Counted from the stretch's first letter, positions 35,935 through 48,495 are shown. The stretch is 64,000 bases of DNA from Zantedeschia hybrid cultivar (GCA_030544215.1 JARZZO010000011.1:52821587-52885586); one strand, 5' to 3'. Notes: generated by a model from the sequence alone, not told the origin. Translations and numbers: made by a program.

Positions 35935-37372
35935 GTGAGGTGAGAGAGTAAGTTGTCAAAAATTCAATTTTCCCACTCTAGAAATACATCAAACATTGTA
36001 GGCAAGAAAAAGGGCTCTCGTGAAAACATAAACAAGTTAGTGTGCTAAGGAGATGATCATAATCACCACCAAACTAGTTAAACCACAAGAAATAGTCTAT
36101 CTTGAAATTTTAAAGTTACCTCCATCATGAGGGATGTGGATCCACCTTCTTTGTCATCAGTTGGCCAACAATAAAGCCTATCCTCATGTTTTGATCTTCC
36201 CCTACAAAAGAGAGAAAGAAGAAAACAAATGAAGCAAGGTTAGAACTTTGAAGTATGTTATCTATGAGAACACAAGCATAACAATTCACAATTCGGATGC
36301 AAAGTGACCTTGTTGCCTAGGCTATGGCCTAATCCCGAGGGGGGGGGGATTGAATGCTTAGTTAAAGATGTAAGTTCATATTACTAAAACGAAATAGCAA
36401 CAATCACAAAGAACTAGATGAGAGGATAAGAAGCAATCACACAAAGGGCAAGGTATAAGGATTTTTATATTAGTTTGGTCCGCAAACCTATATCTGACTC
36501 TCAACTTAATTAATCCCTTAGGATTTCCACTAGCATAATTAGGTTACAAGATTTTGATCTCTTGTAGGTCCAACCCACCAATCGCAATTGGTCTTCCATT
36601 CAACAAATGGCACAACATAGAAATTCGACCTCATACAAGTCCATGTATAGGATTCCGACCACCTATAGGTCCAACCATCAGCCTCAATCAGTCTTCCTTT
36701 TCACACCAAAAGGAGATCTGTCATACTTAGCCGTAGTTGATGTTCCCCTTTATACAAGCAGGAGGCACATAAAATAAATATGTTGCAGTTACACTATAAT
36801 GTCTTTGAACATGCTACAATGTGTACAATCAGATCAAAAAATAAATCAGGACTAAGAATAAGAATGAAGTAGCAAAGTCTTGCTGTTGATGAAGATGGCC
36901 CTAGAGCTTCTTGTAGTAGCACAACGGATGAAGAAGATGTTGGGCATTCTATGCTTCGAAATGAAGCTAGGCTCCTGGGCTCTTCTTTGTTTCTTTTTTA
37001 GCTTGAAAGGAGTTTGGACGCAGAGAGATTGCTTGGGTGCATGGAGTATCTTGTCTTTAATAAAATGTTGCATTTGGCCGAAGGCTTCAATTTATAAATA
37101 GATTTGAATTACTCTGTTAAGCACACCTTCCATCCTTTGTTTCTGTAAGGAGGCTCTTTTTGTGTCTAATGTTAACCCTATTGAGTTTAATGATAACTAG
37201 ATTGAGTCTTGGCTAAAGAAAGTGTGCACTAGATATTTATCTTTACTGCTAGAAAGCCTCTCTTCTTTGTCTCCAAGCCTTCCCAATTTGATTGTGCATA
37301 TCCTGCCTTATCCATGTTGCAATACCAAGAAAGAAGACCTATGTAATTCTCTGACCAGAAGACATATGAGTT
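35935..37372. other. Mixed repeat sequence between LTR 3 and copia pol
   Basis: No gene is supported. Near 36340 CCCGAGGGGGGGGGG followed by ATTGAATGC resembles a motif common near the ends of plant copia LTRs, and the stretch 36300-37130 could be such an LTR fragment. The short ORFs at 36852-37101 have no recognisable domain. Confidence 0.35.
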
Positions 37373-39863
37373 GGGACATGGAGAACGTGCCATAAACATT
37401 TTGGTGGAACTAATACATTCAGATGTATATGGCCCAATGTCTACCCAAGCCAAAGGTAGCTTTCCATACTTCATCACGTTCACCGATGATTTCTCAAGAT
37501 TCAGCTGTGTACTTAATAAAGTATAAGTCAGAAGTGTTTGAGAAGTTTAAGGAGTTCAAGAATGAGGTAGAGAAGCAGTCAGGAAAGAGTATTAAAACTC
37601 TTCAATCAGACCGGGGAGTAGAATACTTGAGTACAAATTTCACACAATTCTTAAAGGATAATGGTATCCTTTCTCACCTGACCCCTCCATATACACCACA
37701 GATGAATGGTGTATCAGAAAGAAGAAATCGCACATTGTTGGATATGGTGCACTCCATGATGAGCTTTTCGAGTTTACCAGTGTCCCTCTAGGGGTATGCT
37801 CTAGAGTCAGTAGCATACCTACTGAACATAGTACCTAGCAAGTATGTGACCTCTACTCTATATGAGATATGGAAAGGCAGGAAACTATAATTTAAACATG
37901 TTAAAGTCTGGGGTTATCCTGCTTATGTAAAGAGGCATGACCCAGACAAGCTGGAATCACGAATTGATAAATGCAAGTTTGTGAGATATTCAAAGGAAAC
38001 CTTTGAATACTATTTTTACCATCCTGGTGAACAAAAGGTGTTTGTCGCTAGGAAAGCTATCTTCCTGGAAGAGGAATACCTTCTTCAGGAGGATAGTGGG
38101 ACTAAAATAGAACTAGAAGAGGTTCCAAATCCCCAAATAGCTGCATTATCATCAAATGAGATATCAATTCCTGAATCTGTTCAGGTACACATAGATGAGC
38201 CTCGCAGATCTGGTAGGATACCTAAACTATCCGAACAATATGTGGGACATATCGATGAAGGTAAGTCTAAGGTAGAATATAATGAGGATGATGATCCTAA
38301 ATCTGACAAAGAGGCTATAGAAGGTCCAGAAGCTAGGAAATGACGAGAAGCCATTATCTTAGAAATCCAGTCTATGTACACTAACCAAGTTTGGAACTTG
38401 AAGGACTTGTCTGAGGGTATTGTACCCATTATATGCAAGTGGATCTTTAAGAGAAAGATCGGTGCAGATGGACAGATCGACACTTATAAGGTAAGGTTGG
38501 TGGCAAAGCGATATCGTCGAAGGTAAGGAATTAACTACGATGAGACTTTCTCACTAGTTGCCATGATAAAGTCGATCAGAGTTCTACTCGCCATAGCTGC
38601 ACATTTCGATTACGAAATCTGGCAGATAGATGTGAAGACTGTCTTCCTCAATAGTAACCTTGAGGAAGAGGTGTATATGATACAACAAGAAGATTTAACA
38701 TCCAAGGAATCTCCAGATAAAGTGTGCAAGCTTCAGAGGTCTGTTTATGGACTAAAGCAAGCTTCCTGGAGTTTGAACATAAGATTTGACAAGGCTGTCA
38801 AGTCTTATGGCTTAATTAAGAATGAAGATGAGCCTTGTGTGTACAAGAAGACCAGTAGGAGCGCAGTCACTTTCTTCGTTCTTTACGTATATGACATACA
38901 ACTCATTAGGAATGATGTATCTATGATGTCATCGGTAAAGATCTGGCTGTCGAAAAACTTCTCTATAAAGGATTTGGGAGAAGCATCCTATGTATTGGGA
39001 ATACGGATCTATAAAGATAGATCAAAGAGGATGTATGGAATGACCCAATCCTTGTACATAGATACTATTGTCAAAATGTTTGGCATGAAAAATTCCAAGA
39101 GAGGTCTCATACTGATGAGACACGGAATTAATCTCTCAAATGAGCAATCTCCTAATACTCCTAATGAGAGGACATTCATGGATAGAGTACTCTATACCTT
39201 TGCCATAAGATCTATCATGTATGTCATGCTATGTACACGGCTTGATGTAGTATATACTCTAAGTGTTATGAGCAGATTTCAGACTGATCCAAGCAAAGAG
39301 TACTGGAAGGCAGTGAAATGTATTCTTAAGTACTTAAGAAGAACTAAGTATATGTTTCTTGTCTATGGAAGAGGTGACTTTAAACTGCAAGGCTTTATTG
39401 ACTCGAGTTTCCAGTCAGATCTTGATGATAGCAAGTCTACATATGGATTGTGTTTACTTTGAACGGAGGTACAATGTGCTGGAAGAGTTCCAAGCAAGAA
39501 ACCACTGTAGATTCGACGATTAAAGCTGAGCACATCGCTGCAGCTGAAGCCGCCAATGAAGTAGTGTGGTTAAATAAGTTCATCACCGACCTTGGCATAA
39601 TTTCCTGCATCTATGATCCTGTTCCGTTGTTGTGTGACAACAATAGAGCTATTGCACAAGTGAAAGAGCCGCAGTCTCATCAGAAATTGAAAGATATTCT
39701 GAGGCCCTTTCATCTTATCAGAGAGATCATTTCCAGAGGAGATGTAGTGGTGGAAAGAGTTCCATCCGCCGATAATGTAGCCAATCCACTGACGAAGTCG
39801 CTGTCTCAAAATGTGTTTGAGCGTCACCTAGAGTCTATTAGATTAGTGCATAAAGGTGATTGA
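37373..39863 (+). pseudogene. Ty1/copia pol remnant (integrase, RT, RNase H)
   Basis: Starts inside the integrase core (HSDVYGPMS, FITFTDDFSRF, then YTPQMNGVSERRNRTLLDM) and runs through the RT (WIFKRKIGADGQ, DVKTVFLN, VYGLKQAS) to copia RNase H, ending HLESIRLVHKGD. Gag, protease and the integrase zinc finger are missing. Damage includes a frame change near 37495, stops near 37789, 37888, 38341 and 38524, and a frame change near 39450. The RT active-site motif reads YVYD in place of YVDD, losing a catalytic aspartate. The order integrase before RT identifies copia. It is followed by a polypurine tract and a 3' LTR in the same direction. Confidence 0.9.
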
Positions 39864-39868
39864 CTTTA

Positions 39869-39883
39869 GTCCAAGTAGGAGAC
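39869..39883 (+). other. Polypurine tract of the copia element
   Basis: GTCCAAGTAGGAGAC immediately before the LTR start TGTTAG. Nearly the same sequence precedes the LTRs of the minus-strand non-coding array. Confidence 0.75.
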
Positions 39884-41411
39884 TGTTAGTCTTAGGTGGT
39901 CTACAAGTCAATCTGACTATGTAAATCTTGTTCGTTTATTAATATAAATGACATAATATTCATTATGTGTAATTCGGATTGTTATCGTCTCATAATGAAG
40001 TCTGTGAATATGTGTGATAGTGATCAGATTATGATGAGATCATACTAATGAGACTGCTCACTTAAACACACATATTCTTAATAGTTCCTAGTCAGAGGAT
40101 ATCCGAGAAGGACATCGAATATCCAGTTAGACTAGTACAGATTACTCCTGCTCATAAGATGAGGGTGATTGATCTCATAGTCACTTGTGTAGAGACACTA
40201 AGGTGAATCTGTAGGTGCTCATTAGAGAATGAGTTCACCAAACTGATCCGACTGAATCGCTGGATGGTATTGGACCTCACTGTCAACCAGCTTGATTCTA
40301 TTGTCGTAGTTGCGTGGATGGTTCTCAGATCTGAGACACCAAGGATACCTTGCCGGTAGACTTCTTTGCTTTGACCTTGGTTTATGAGTCTCTAACCACG
40401 GGATTCTAAGCAGCCAAAGATCGGGTACAGCAGAATACCGTCGAAAGAAATTGAGTGTTAATAAGGAATCATTCGCTCTCAGTACTTAGAGAGAGAATGT
40501 CTAGGAAGGATGCGCGGAAGTCCTGGCCATGACGGATGATAATATCAGCAAAGGAGTTTTTTGATATTATATGGCAACATCCGATCCAAGTGAGTCGACC
40601 GGTTAGGGTTTGACAGTATACTATTCCCTGAGTTGACTCGAGAGCATTGTACGAATGAAGGATTATATCCACGCGGTAACTGTCGGCAGAAAGGTTCCAA
40701 GAGTGGATTACTTAATCTCGATACCTTCCGAGTTCACGGGGTGTTGCTTGGCACCCAATGTGATCGGAGGCCCGATCGAATTTGATGTGCGACATTGATT
40801 CAATTAATTAATTAATATGAGTTATTAATTGATTAATCAGGCCAATGAGGAGTCACTGGGCTTATTGGGCCATTAAACGGACTGGTTATTGGTCCTAGAG
40901 GGTCACACGCAAATGATTCTCAAGGTGGATTTTATATAAATTGGGGGTTTTTATGAGAAACCCCGTGGTTAATATAAAATGTAGCGAACGGGCTGAGCAG
41001 GCCAAGCTGCTGCTCAACCCTAGCCGCCCCCTCCTCTCTCCCTCTCTCTCCGGCGCCCCAGGCTGGCTCCTCCGCTGTGGGTCTGCTCCGCCGCTTCTTT
41101 GACTCCTGTTGGACGAGAATTCGACCGCGCGTTGCTGCAATCGGCGAACTGTTCGCGGGCTGGGAAGAATGAGGAATAAGAGGAAATCCACCGCGAGGAG
41201 GATCGCGTGGACTTCGCTAGGGGCCGGGCGCTTGCGCGGCTAGCGGTGTCACAATGACGGAACCAATCGGTCGCAGATTCGAATCCGCATGCGGTAATGT
41301 CCGATTACCATATTTCTGATTTTGGTTTATTCGAAACGGGAACGGATCGCTATTTTAATTATTTTTATTTTCCGTTGAGTGAGCAATCTGGAGAAACGCG
41401 GGAACCCAACA
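39884..41411 (+). mobile_element. 3' LTR of the copia element
   Basis: 1528 bp, TGTTAGTC to ACCCAACA. Related along its length to the LTRs at 16805, 26907 and 34836 (for example the blocks with CACATATTCTTAATxGTTCCTAGTC and TGAGTTCAC.GAACTGATCCG). This places the non-coding array and this coding element in one LTR family. Confidence 0.82.
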
Positions 41412-42790
41412 ATAAACACATATTCTTAATTGTTCCTAGTCATAGGATGCTTGAGAAGAACATCAAACATCCGATAAGTCTAGTACAGGTTATTCTAGCT
41501 CATATGATGAGGGTGACTGATCTCGTTAGTCATTTGTGTGGAGACACTATGGTGAACGTATAGGTGCTCATTGGGAATGAGTTCACTGAACTGATCCGAT
41601 ATGAATCGCCGAATGGTAATTTACCTGACTGTCAACCGGCTTGATTCATCGTCACAGTGGAGTGGTTGATCCTTAGACTTAAGGCACCAAAGATATATTG
41701 TCGGTGGACTTATGGGCTTTGACCTTGGCTTACGAATCCCTATCCAAGGGATTTCTAATAGTCAAAGATCGGGTCCAGCGGAAGACCTTCAAAGGTGATT
41801 GTGTGTTCAATAGAGGATCATTCGCTCTTAAGTAACTGGAGAGAGAATGCTTTAGAATAGATCTGCAGGAGTCTCTGGCCAGAGCGGACACAATATTAAA
41901 AAAGGTGTTTTCTGATATTGTACAGCGGAGTATGATTCAAGTGAGTTGACTATCTAGGGTTTGACAGTTGACCATACCCTAGGTCGACTCGTGAGCATTG
42001 TGCAAATGAAAGATTATAGCCACGCGATAACTGTAGATAGACAGATTCCATGAGTGAGTTACTAAACCACATTACCTTTCGAGATCATGCGGTGTTGCTT
42101 GGCACCCAACTTGATCGGAAGTCTGACCGAATTTACATGAGATGTTAATTCGGTTAAGTAATTAATTAAATATTAGATATTAATTAATTACTATAAGCCA
42201 ATAAATAGTTATTGGACTTAATAGGCTGAAAATCGGACTGGTTAATGGGTCACACGCAAATAGATTCTCAGTCTGTGGTATTTACATTAACTCGGAGACT
42301 TTTATAAAAAGTCGCGCGACTTAATATATATATGGGCTGTTGAGAAACCCTGGACCAAGCTCTAGAGTCTCCCCTTGCTAGACGCCCCCCCTCTCTCTCT
42401 CCTCCTCCTCTGGGCGCCCCTATCAGGGCGTCGGGTGCTTTCCCGTCTCCGTCGCATGCAAATCCCGAAAGTTGGGAATTCCCGTCTGCGTGTTTCGGAC
42501 GTTGTTGCGGTGAAGATTCCTCAGCGAGCGTGCTGATCTGGACGAGGGAATGAGGACGAACCACTACGGAGGATCGCGTGGATTCTGCTAGAGGCCGTAT
42601 GCTTGTGTAGCTAGCGGCATCGCCTCGATGGAACCGACATGGTCGCGGATTTGAATCCGCGCACGGTGATGTGATCACAATCCGGTTTTTCAATTTTACG
42701 ATTTTCGTTACTAAACAGATCTGCGGGCATCGGGCGAGATAATTTTTTATTGTTTCCACTGCGTTCTTCGCATCCCGCCCGGATCCCAAT
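41412..42790 (+). mobile_element. Second, 5'-truncated LTR of the same family
   Basis: Begins directly after the end of the previous LTR with ATAAACACATATTC, which lies about 185 bp inside a full LTR, and ends CGCCCGGATCCCAATA, a worn version of the family terminus. It is closer to the array LTRs than to the preceding LTR. No primer site follows it. Confidence 0.78.
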
Positions 42791-42889
42791 ATTATGAACA
42801 ATAGTTGTTGAGTTTATTATGATAATAAATTAATTACTTTTGCAAAATTAGTCAAATGGATTGTACCTATTGGATGTTTATAATTATAA

Positions 42890-43509
42890 TCTCCACTTTG
42901 ACATAGCTTTTAAGAAGAGCAAGAACAGTCTGACCCAGCCTACCTGTGGCACTATAGGCTTGGGCACATTGGCTAAGGTAGACTCCAAAAGTTGCATAAA
43001 TATGGATACTTGAATCCATTAGGTTATGAATCATTTGCAATATGTGAGTCTTGCCTCATTGGTAAATTGGCAAAGTCTCTATTTATAGGACAAGGAGAGC
43101 ATGCCAAGGATATTTTAGAACTGATACATTCATATGTATGTGGTCTAATATCTATCCATGCCAAGGGTGGCTTCTCTTACTTCATCACATTCACCGATGA
43201 CTTATTTAGATTCGGCTATTTTATTTGATGAAGTACAAGTCAGAAGTTTTTGAGAAGTTCAAGGAGTTCAAGAATAAAGTTGAGAAGCAAACCAGGAAGA
43301 GTATTAAAGCTCTCCGATCGGATCGGAAAGGAGAATATTTGAGTACGGATTTCACATAGTTCTTGAAGGATAATGATATCATTTCTCAGTTTACCTCTCC
43401 TTATACGCCACAGATGAATGGTGTGTTAGAAAGGGGGAATCACACTTTGTTGGACATGGTGCAATCCATGATGAGTTTTCAAGTTTACCAATGTCTTTCT
43501 GGGGATATG
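42890..43509 (+). pseudogene. Second copia pol remnant, left half
   Basis: Encodes a GAG-pre-integrase zinc-finger region (LWHYRLGHIG, CESCLIGKLAKS) and integrase core (LIHSYVCG, FITFTDDLFRF, TSPYTPQMNGVLERG). Stops near 42976, 43228 and 43357 disable it. It lies just right of the truncated LTR with gag and protease absent. At 43509 it is cut by the Ty3/gypsy insertion; the right half resumes at 63349. Confidence 0.85.
43505..43509. repeat. Target site duplication ATATG, left
   Basis: ATATG abuts TGTAGACACC of the 5' LTR and is repeated at 63349-63353 after the 3' LTR. Five base pairs is standard for LTR-element integrase. Confidence 0.93.
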
Positions 43510-43602
43510 TGTAGACACCGATTTTGGACCACCCTTTTGGTCATAAACTCCATCCATCATTAGCCCATCATCACCAAATCCCTCATCTCAGCCATCTCAG
43601 CC

Positions 43603-44014
43603 CGCCTTCCACCATCCTTCGAAGGCCACCCCTTGCTTTCCACCACCCTTCGAAGGCCAGCCAGTCCGCCTTCCACCACCCTTCGAAGGCCAGCCAGCCC
43701 GCCTTCCACCTCCCTTCGAAGGCCAGCCAGTCCGCCTTCCACCACCCTTCGAAGGCCAGCCAGCCCGCCTTCCACCACCCTTCGAAGGCCAGCCAGTCCC
43801 CTTCCACCACCCTTCGAAGGTCAGCTGGTCCGCCTTCCACTACCCTTCGAAGGCCAGCTGGTCCGCCTTCCACCATCCTTCGAAGGCCACCCCTTGCCTT
43901 CCACCACTCTTCGAAGGCCACCCCTTGCCTTCCACCCCCTTTGAAGGCCAATCGGGCCGCCTTCCACCACTTCGTGGAAGGCCAGCTACCTGGCCTTCCA
44001 CGGGATTGGAAGGC
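43603..44014. repeat. Hairpin array in the 5' LTR, 33 bp period
   Basis: Eleven units built on CGCCTTCCACCACCC followed by TTCGAAGGCCAGCC. Each unit pairs GCCTTC with GAAGGC and has the palindrome CCTTCGAAGG inside. A further pair of palindromes (CTTCCACCACTTCGTGGAAG, TTCCACGGGATTGGAA) follows and is not in the 3' LTR. Confidence 0.9.
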
Positions 44015-44225
44015 ATGTTGGCTGGCCGTCCACTCCCCTAACTACCACCTTGACCTCGTCTTCCCCATGATCTCTTCTACTCGCCGCCCTCACCTCCACT
44101 ACTCCGATCACTCCCCACTCCGACGACTGCCGCGCGCACCACCTCCGATCCTTAACCACTTCCCATTGGCTCCAGGAAGATTTACGGGGATTTAGACTCC
44201 TGTTTTCTCCTATTTTCCCTTCACC

Positions 44226-44233
44226 TATTTAAA
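44226..44233 (+). promoter_or_regulatory. TATA-like box of the 5' LTR
   Basis: TATTTAAA, about 210 bp after the hairpin array, upstream of a C-run and a purine-rich leader. The same box is at 62536-62543 in the 3' LTR. Confidence 0.55.
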
Positions 44234-45046
44234 CCCCCCATATCCTCTCGAGTAACAGGGGGGTTAAGGAGTTGATTTTGGAGGGAAGGCTAGGAGGAGG
44301 AAGGCTCATACGAGGTTGGCAAGTGACTCTGCTTTGAAGAGTCGAACGGACACAGAGTCAGAAAGCTTCAGGAGGAGCTTCAAGACGAACCCTCCGTACT
44401 CCAAAATGGGCTTGTCTTTTTAACCCTCTTTGTTTTTTTCCCTATTCACCTCATTGCATTCTCACTTTCCATCCCTTCCGTAACATCTCTCTCTCTCTCA
44501 CTCTTCTGTCCACTTTTAACACATCACCTCACTTTTCACACACGAGCACCTATCTGCATGCATGCATCTTAGAATGGCCTAGCAATTCTTATTTACCCCC
44601 AGAGGTTTCTAACAAAAACCGGGAGGTGGGTGGCCATAACATATGGTCGCCTTCCCTCCCCACCACTCATCCGGTGCGTCTCCCTCCGATTTTAATTAGT
44701 TTTTTGTATCTTCATGGATAGATTCTGCATATTATAGTTCTAATCGGGTCGTTTTCTATCTTGTCTTTTCTTTTCAGGGATCCTTACAGCATTTCCGCGT
44801 GCAGACTGCCGGGCTATCCTCCTCTGGCCGGCCAGAGGAAGAGAAGGAGAAACCACCATTTACCGCTCCTCAGAACACGATCACTCTACAATCCTGCGGA
44901 GCACAGGGACCGTAAGGTAATGCTCATGGCGATCACACCTTAATTTCTAACCCCCTTTAAATCGCCACAGTGCTGAGACGAACGGAGGAATCCTTGCCCG
45001 AAGCCCCTAGCAGCGGCGGGGGACGTTCCGGGCGCCTACAGCCCTC

Positions 45047-45063
45047 TGGCGATCACGGTGGGA
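45047..45063 (+). other. Candidate primer binding site
   Basis: TGGCGATCACGGTGGGA begins six bases after the LTR. TGG matches the CCA end of a tRNA. The tRNA is not identified here; an arginine tRNA, as used by some Tat/Ogre elements, is possible. Confidence 0.6.
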
Positions 45064-45112
45064 CATCTGTAGCCCGCTGCACGCGTTGCGATCAAAGGTA
45101 AAAAGGTGACCC

Positions 45113-45392
45113 GGACGGCCTATCGATAGGCCGTCGAAGCCGTTGAACGGCCAACCAGTAGGCCATCCAGCTTATTGGACGGCCGCCTAGCTGGCCGTCT
45201 AGCCAACTGGACGGCCAGTACCCTGGCCGTCCTCTCCATTGGACGGCCAGCACACCGGCCGTCCACTTGATTGGACGGCGGGCCCCCAGGCCGTTTGCCT
45301 GTACTTGACGGCCAACACTTGGCCGTCCTCTGACTTCGACGGCCAAGACCCTGGCCGTTCACTGCCTTTGACGGCGAAGCCTCTGGCCGTCC
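45113..45392. repeat. Nine-hairpin array in the leader
   Basis: Nine successive stem-loops of the form GGACGGCCAG-loop-CTGGCCGTCC, spaced about 30-33 bp. Examples are the unit around 45205-45232 with loop TACC and the unit around 45240-45264 with loop CACA. Arms are 8-10 bp and nearly perfect; loops differ from unit to unit. Confidence 0.9.
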
Positions 45393-45930
45393 TTCCTGCT
45401 TGCTGTTGCTGTTCATATATGCTGTTCTGCTGCCTATTTTGCTGAATTGTTAGATGTTCCGACTTGCTGGTTGTTCGATTTCTGGGTTTTTTTGGGGTAT
45501 TCTCCGCGGGGGTTTTAAGGAAGAGCCAGCATCACACTTCTAGTTACCTATCCCACAGTATTTGACTCTCCACCTGAGGATTCCCACTCGGGTGTGACTA
45601 GTCTTATTCTGTTGGGAACCTCCGTCAGTCTCCGCGAGCTAGGGATTCCTACTTGGCCGCCGAGCAGGTTGTACCTGAAACCACCCCATAGGAACTTAGG
45701 GTTTGTGTGAGAGATTAATTAAACCTTTCCATTCACAATCATCCACCTAAAGGTGTCACGGAGAGAATTATTTCAAAATTTAAAGACACCTAATTAAACC
45801 TTGGTGGAACAAGTTTTGAAAAATGAAGGGTCGTTAAGGGTTTGAACTTGATTTGTTAGAAACCAACTCTCATAAAACATTGTTAATATTTCAAGTGAAA
45901 TATAAAATCATTTAGGGTCTATGTTTCATA

Positions 45931-46959
45931 ATGAACCGAGTGTATGTTAACGCTGTGTATGATGACATGGATGAACTTGGTAACAATGTTATACACAACC
46001 CTCTGTTTGAAATTGAAGATGATCCACAACAGACCTTCATAGGAATGCTCCAAGCATCCAGAGAAGGGCTTCAGAGGAAGGATTCTGATGAATCTTCTAC
46101 CTCACAGGGAGAAGATGAGCCAGTAATTTCCAGTAGGACATTCCAAAACCCTGGAGAAGATCCGGAACTCATTGCTGTGCTATCACGCTATACTCCGGAT
46201 CAACTCATCCAGTTGGTTTCCCGTGGCAAAATTCAGGATGCCATTCCTCGGAAAACCCAATTCCAAAGATCTTCTAGCAGACCCCAGGCAAGTCAAGCTA
46301 TGCCCACTCACACAATCCCATTTAATCCTATCAACCAGGTCACACCTCCCAAGCAGGAGGAGTTCATCTACAAGAATGAGGTTGAGACTTGTGTGTGGCA
46401 ACTCGTGGCCGAAAATCTCAACCTTAGGCAGCCTCATTCTCTCTTGAGCTACTGTAAGCTCCCCCCAGCCTATTTTCCACTAGGGTTCAAAGTACCTAAA
46501 TACAGGAAGTACGATAGTTCTACTGACTCACATCATCATCTATCCGGGTTTCTCATGGATTCCCACCAGTGGCTCTTCGATAAAGTCATCCTTGTCCACC
46601 TTTTCCAGAAGTCTCTCGAGGGAGAGGCCTTGAGATGGTTCTCTTCTCTACCAGCCACTGACCTAATAAACTTTGATATGGTCTCTGAGAGATTTATCAC
46701 CCACTTCAACCATATGGCAGCCTTGCCCCCTACCTTGTTTGATCTTGTAATGGAAAAAATGAAGTCTGATGAAGACTTCACTCATTTTGCTAATAGGTGG
46801 AGAGCTATGGCTTCTAGAGCAGAGGTTGTTATCCCTGAAGCACAAGCAGTCACTATGCTTGTTAACAACGCTACCCCCCAGCTCCGAGCTATTCTCATGC
46901 TTAGCGAACTTCAAACATTCGCTCAGCTGTACAACCGAGCTAGGGTAGTTCAGTCCTAA
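45931..46959 (+). pseudogene. Tat gag
   Basis: 342 codons from ATG 45931. The second half holds the retrotransposon gag fold (LVHLFQKSLEGEALRWFSSLP, MVSERFITHF, FANRWRAMASRA). It forms the particle shell and packages RNA. A TAA at 46957-46959 interrupts the frame, which continues in the same phase toward the protease. No CCHC knuckle is obvious; a C..H..H..C-like run lies further on near 47305-47350. Confidence 0.85.
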
Positions 46960-48495
46960 ATCCGAGACTCCACTCTGCCTTCATTCTTTGAGAACAGAAA
47001 CAGGAACAAGAAAGCCACACCAGCTCCTACCACAGGAGTCACCATCAATGAACAGGTGAGCATGCTAGCACAGCCAACCAGGGTTCCCAATCCCCATCCT
47101 AAGTCTGACACTCAGCCCAACCAGAAGCAATATTTAGCTGTTCCTCCCCAGACTAATTACAGTCGTCCTATGGCTAAGCGAGCCTCATATCCACCTCTGC
47201 CGGAATCATTGACAGATATCTTTTATGCCTTGCTAGCCTGTAACGCCATTCAACTCCCACCTCAAAGAGAAGGTGTCCCGCGCAATACGGACACATCCAA
47301 GTATTGCCCCTACCATAGGATCACGGGACACACAATCTACAATTGCTTCACCTTCAGGGATTGGGTGTATGACTTGAATGATGAAGGGCGGATAAACTGG
47401 GAGGACATGAGAAAAGCCATTGAAACTTTGAAGGCTAAGAAGGAACTGGGAATTGTGAAGGACCCGTTACCTTCTCATCAAGTAGGTCAAGATTCCTCCA
47501 GTTCTCAAGGAAAGGTCAACACTTTGATCAATAACTTAGAGCCCGTAACAGTTCACAGGGAACAATACTGGGAGTACGAAGGGTCTGGGATAAGACATCA
47601 AGATCCCACTTGGTCGCGTGAAACTAAAGGAGTTACTCCGGAAGTCTCCACGCTTTCCCCTAATGAGCCTTTGGTCCTAATCCGGCCCAAAGAACAACCG
47701 GCAACCCTCAAGCCGGTCACTCTCATTCAGATCCCTCCGATCACAGCCGAGGGGCCTACCCTATCTATCTTTTGTCCAACCAGAAATCAGGGTTCGATGA
47801 CTGGCTTCAATCCCATTAGGTCACCATTGGAAGCAGATCCAATCTCGGTAGGGGTAATGCTCAGGAATCGCATCATTCCTCCGAGCCAGCCCTTGGACTC
47901 TCAAGGTAACTCAATCCCTACAATGGGGAATGCCCAGTCTGAGTATGACATCCTCCAGCATTTAGAGAAGACCCCCGCTAAGATCTCTATCATTGAGTTT
48001 ATCCGGAAGTCTCCCACACACAGGGAGACGTTGTTTAATTTCCTACAACAAATCACGGTCAATGAGGATCTTCCTAGTGGTGGGGTCACTAATGCTATCC
48101 TCTCAGTCACTCAGACTCCCATGATCTCCTTCCTAGAAAAGGATCTAGCTACCCATGAGTGCCGATCTCTTCCTCTGTGCCTAACCGCCATTCTCAATGG
48201 TCATTCAGTAAACTCCATTTTACTGGATACCGGTGCCTCTATTAATGTCTGTCCCCTTAAGACCCTCAAAAAGATAGGGATAGACCCAGAGAAGGTCGAG
48301 TCCACCTCTATGATGGTCTCAGCTTATGACAATTCCAAGAGACCAGCAGATGGGAAGATCTTCTTACAACTAGAAATCGGCCCGGTATCCATGATTTCGG
48401 AATTCAACATCCTGGATGTTAAGCCAATCTATAATGCTATTCTAGGGAGACCATGGATGGACCAAACCTTGGGGGTCCCATCCACCAACCACTAG
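46960..48495 (+). pseudogene. Tat nucleocapsid-like and protease region
   Basis: Same frame as gag. CPYHRITGHTIYNCF near 47305-47350 is the nucleocapsid-like metal-binding run of Tat/Athila gag proteins. The aspartic protease motif LLDTGASINV is at 48220-48250, followed by ILGRPWM near 48440. The protease would cut the polyprotein. A TAG at 48493-48495 interrupts it. Confidence 0.85.

Larger units (their letters stand above)
43510..45040 (+). mobile_element. 5' LTR of the Tat element
   Basis: 1531 bp, TGTAGACACCG to GGCGCCTACA. It holds an 11-unit hairpin array at 43603-44014, a TATA-like TATTTAAA at 44226-44233 and a CATG-rich stretch near 44560. The ORF across the array is open only because the 33 bp unit is a multiple of three. 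Confidence 0.93.
45041..45930 (+). other. Leader of the Tat element, primer site and hairpins
   Basis: Non-coding stretch between the 5' LTR and gag. It holds the candidate primer site and the nine-hairpin array, then an AT-richer part up to the gag start. Unlike Ogre elements, no extra sense ORF is seen before gag. Confidence 0.7.

Noticed and set aside
43603..44014. CRISPR-like array of regular repeats
   Set aside because: Units are contiguous with no unique spacers, and the setting is a plant LTR.
43524..44195. Open frames of 100-230 codons on both strands across the LTR arrays (also 61801-62542)
   Set aside because: The 33 bp unit is a multiple of three and lacks stops, so all frames stay open; the 11-residue repeats have no protein-like composition and the region is LTR U3.
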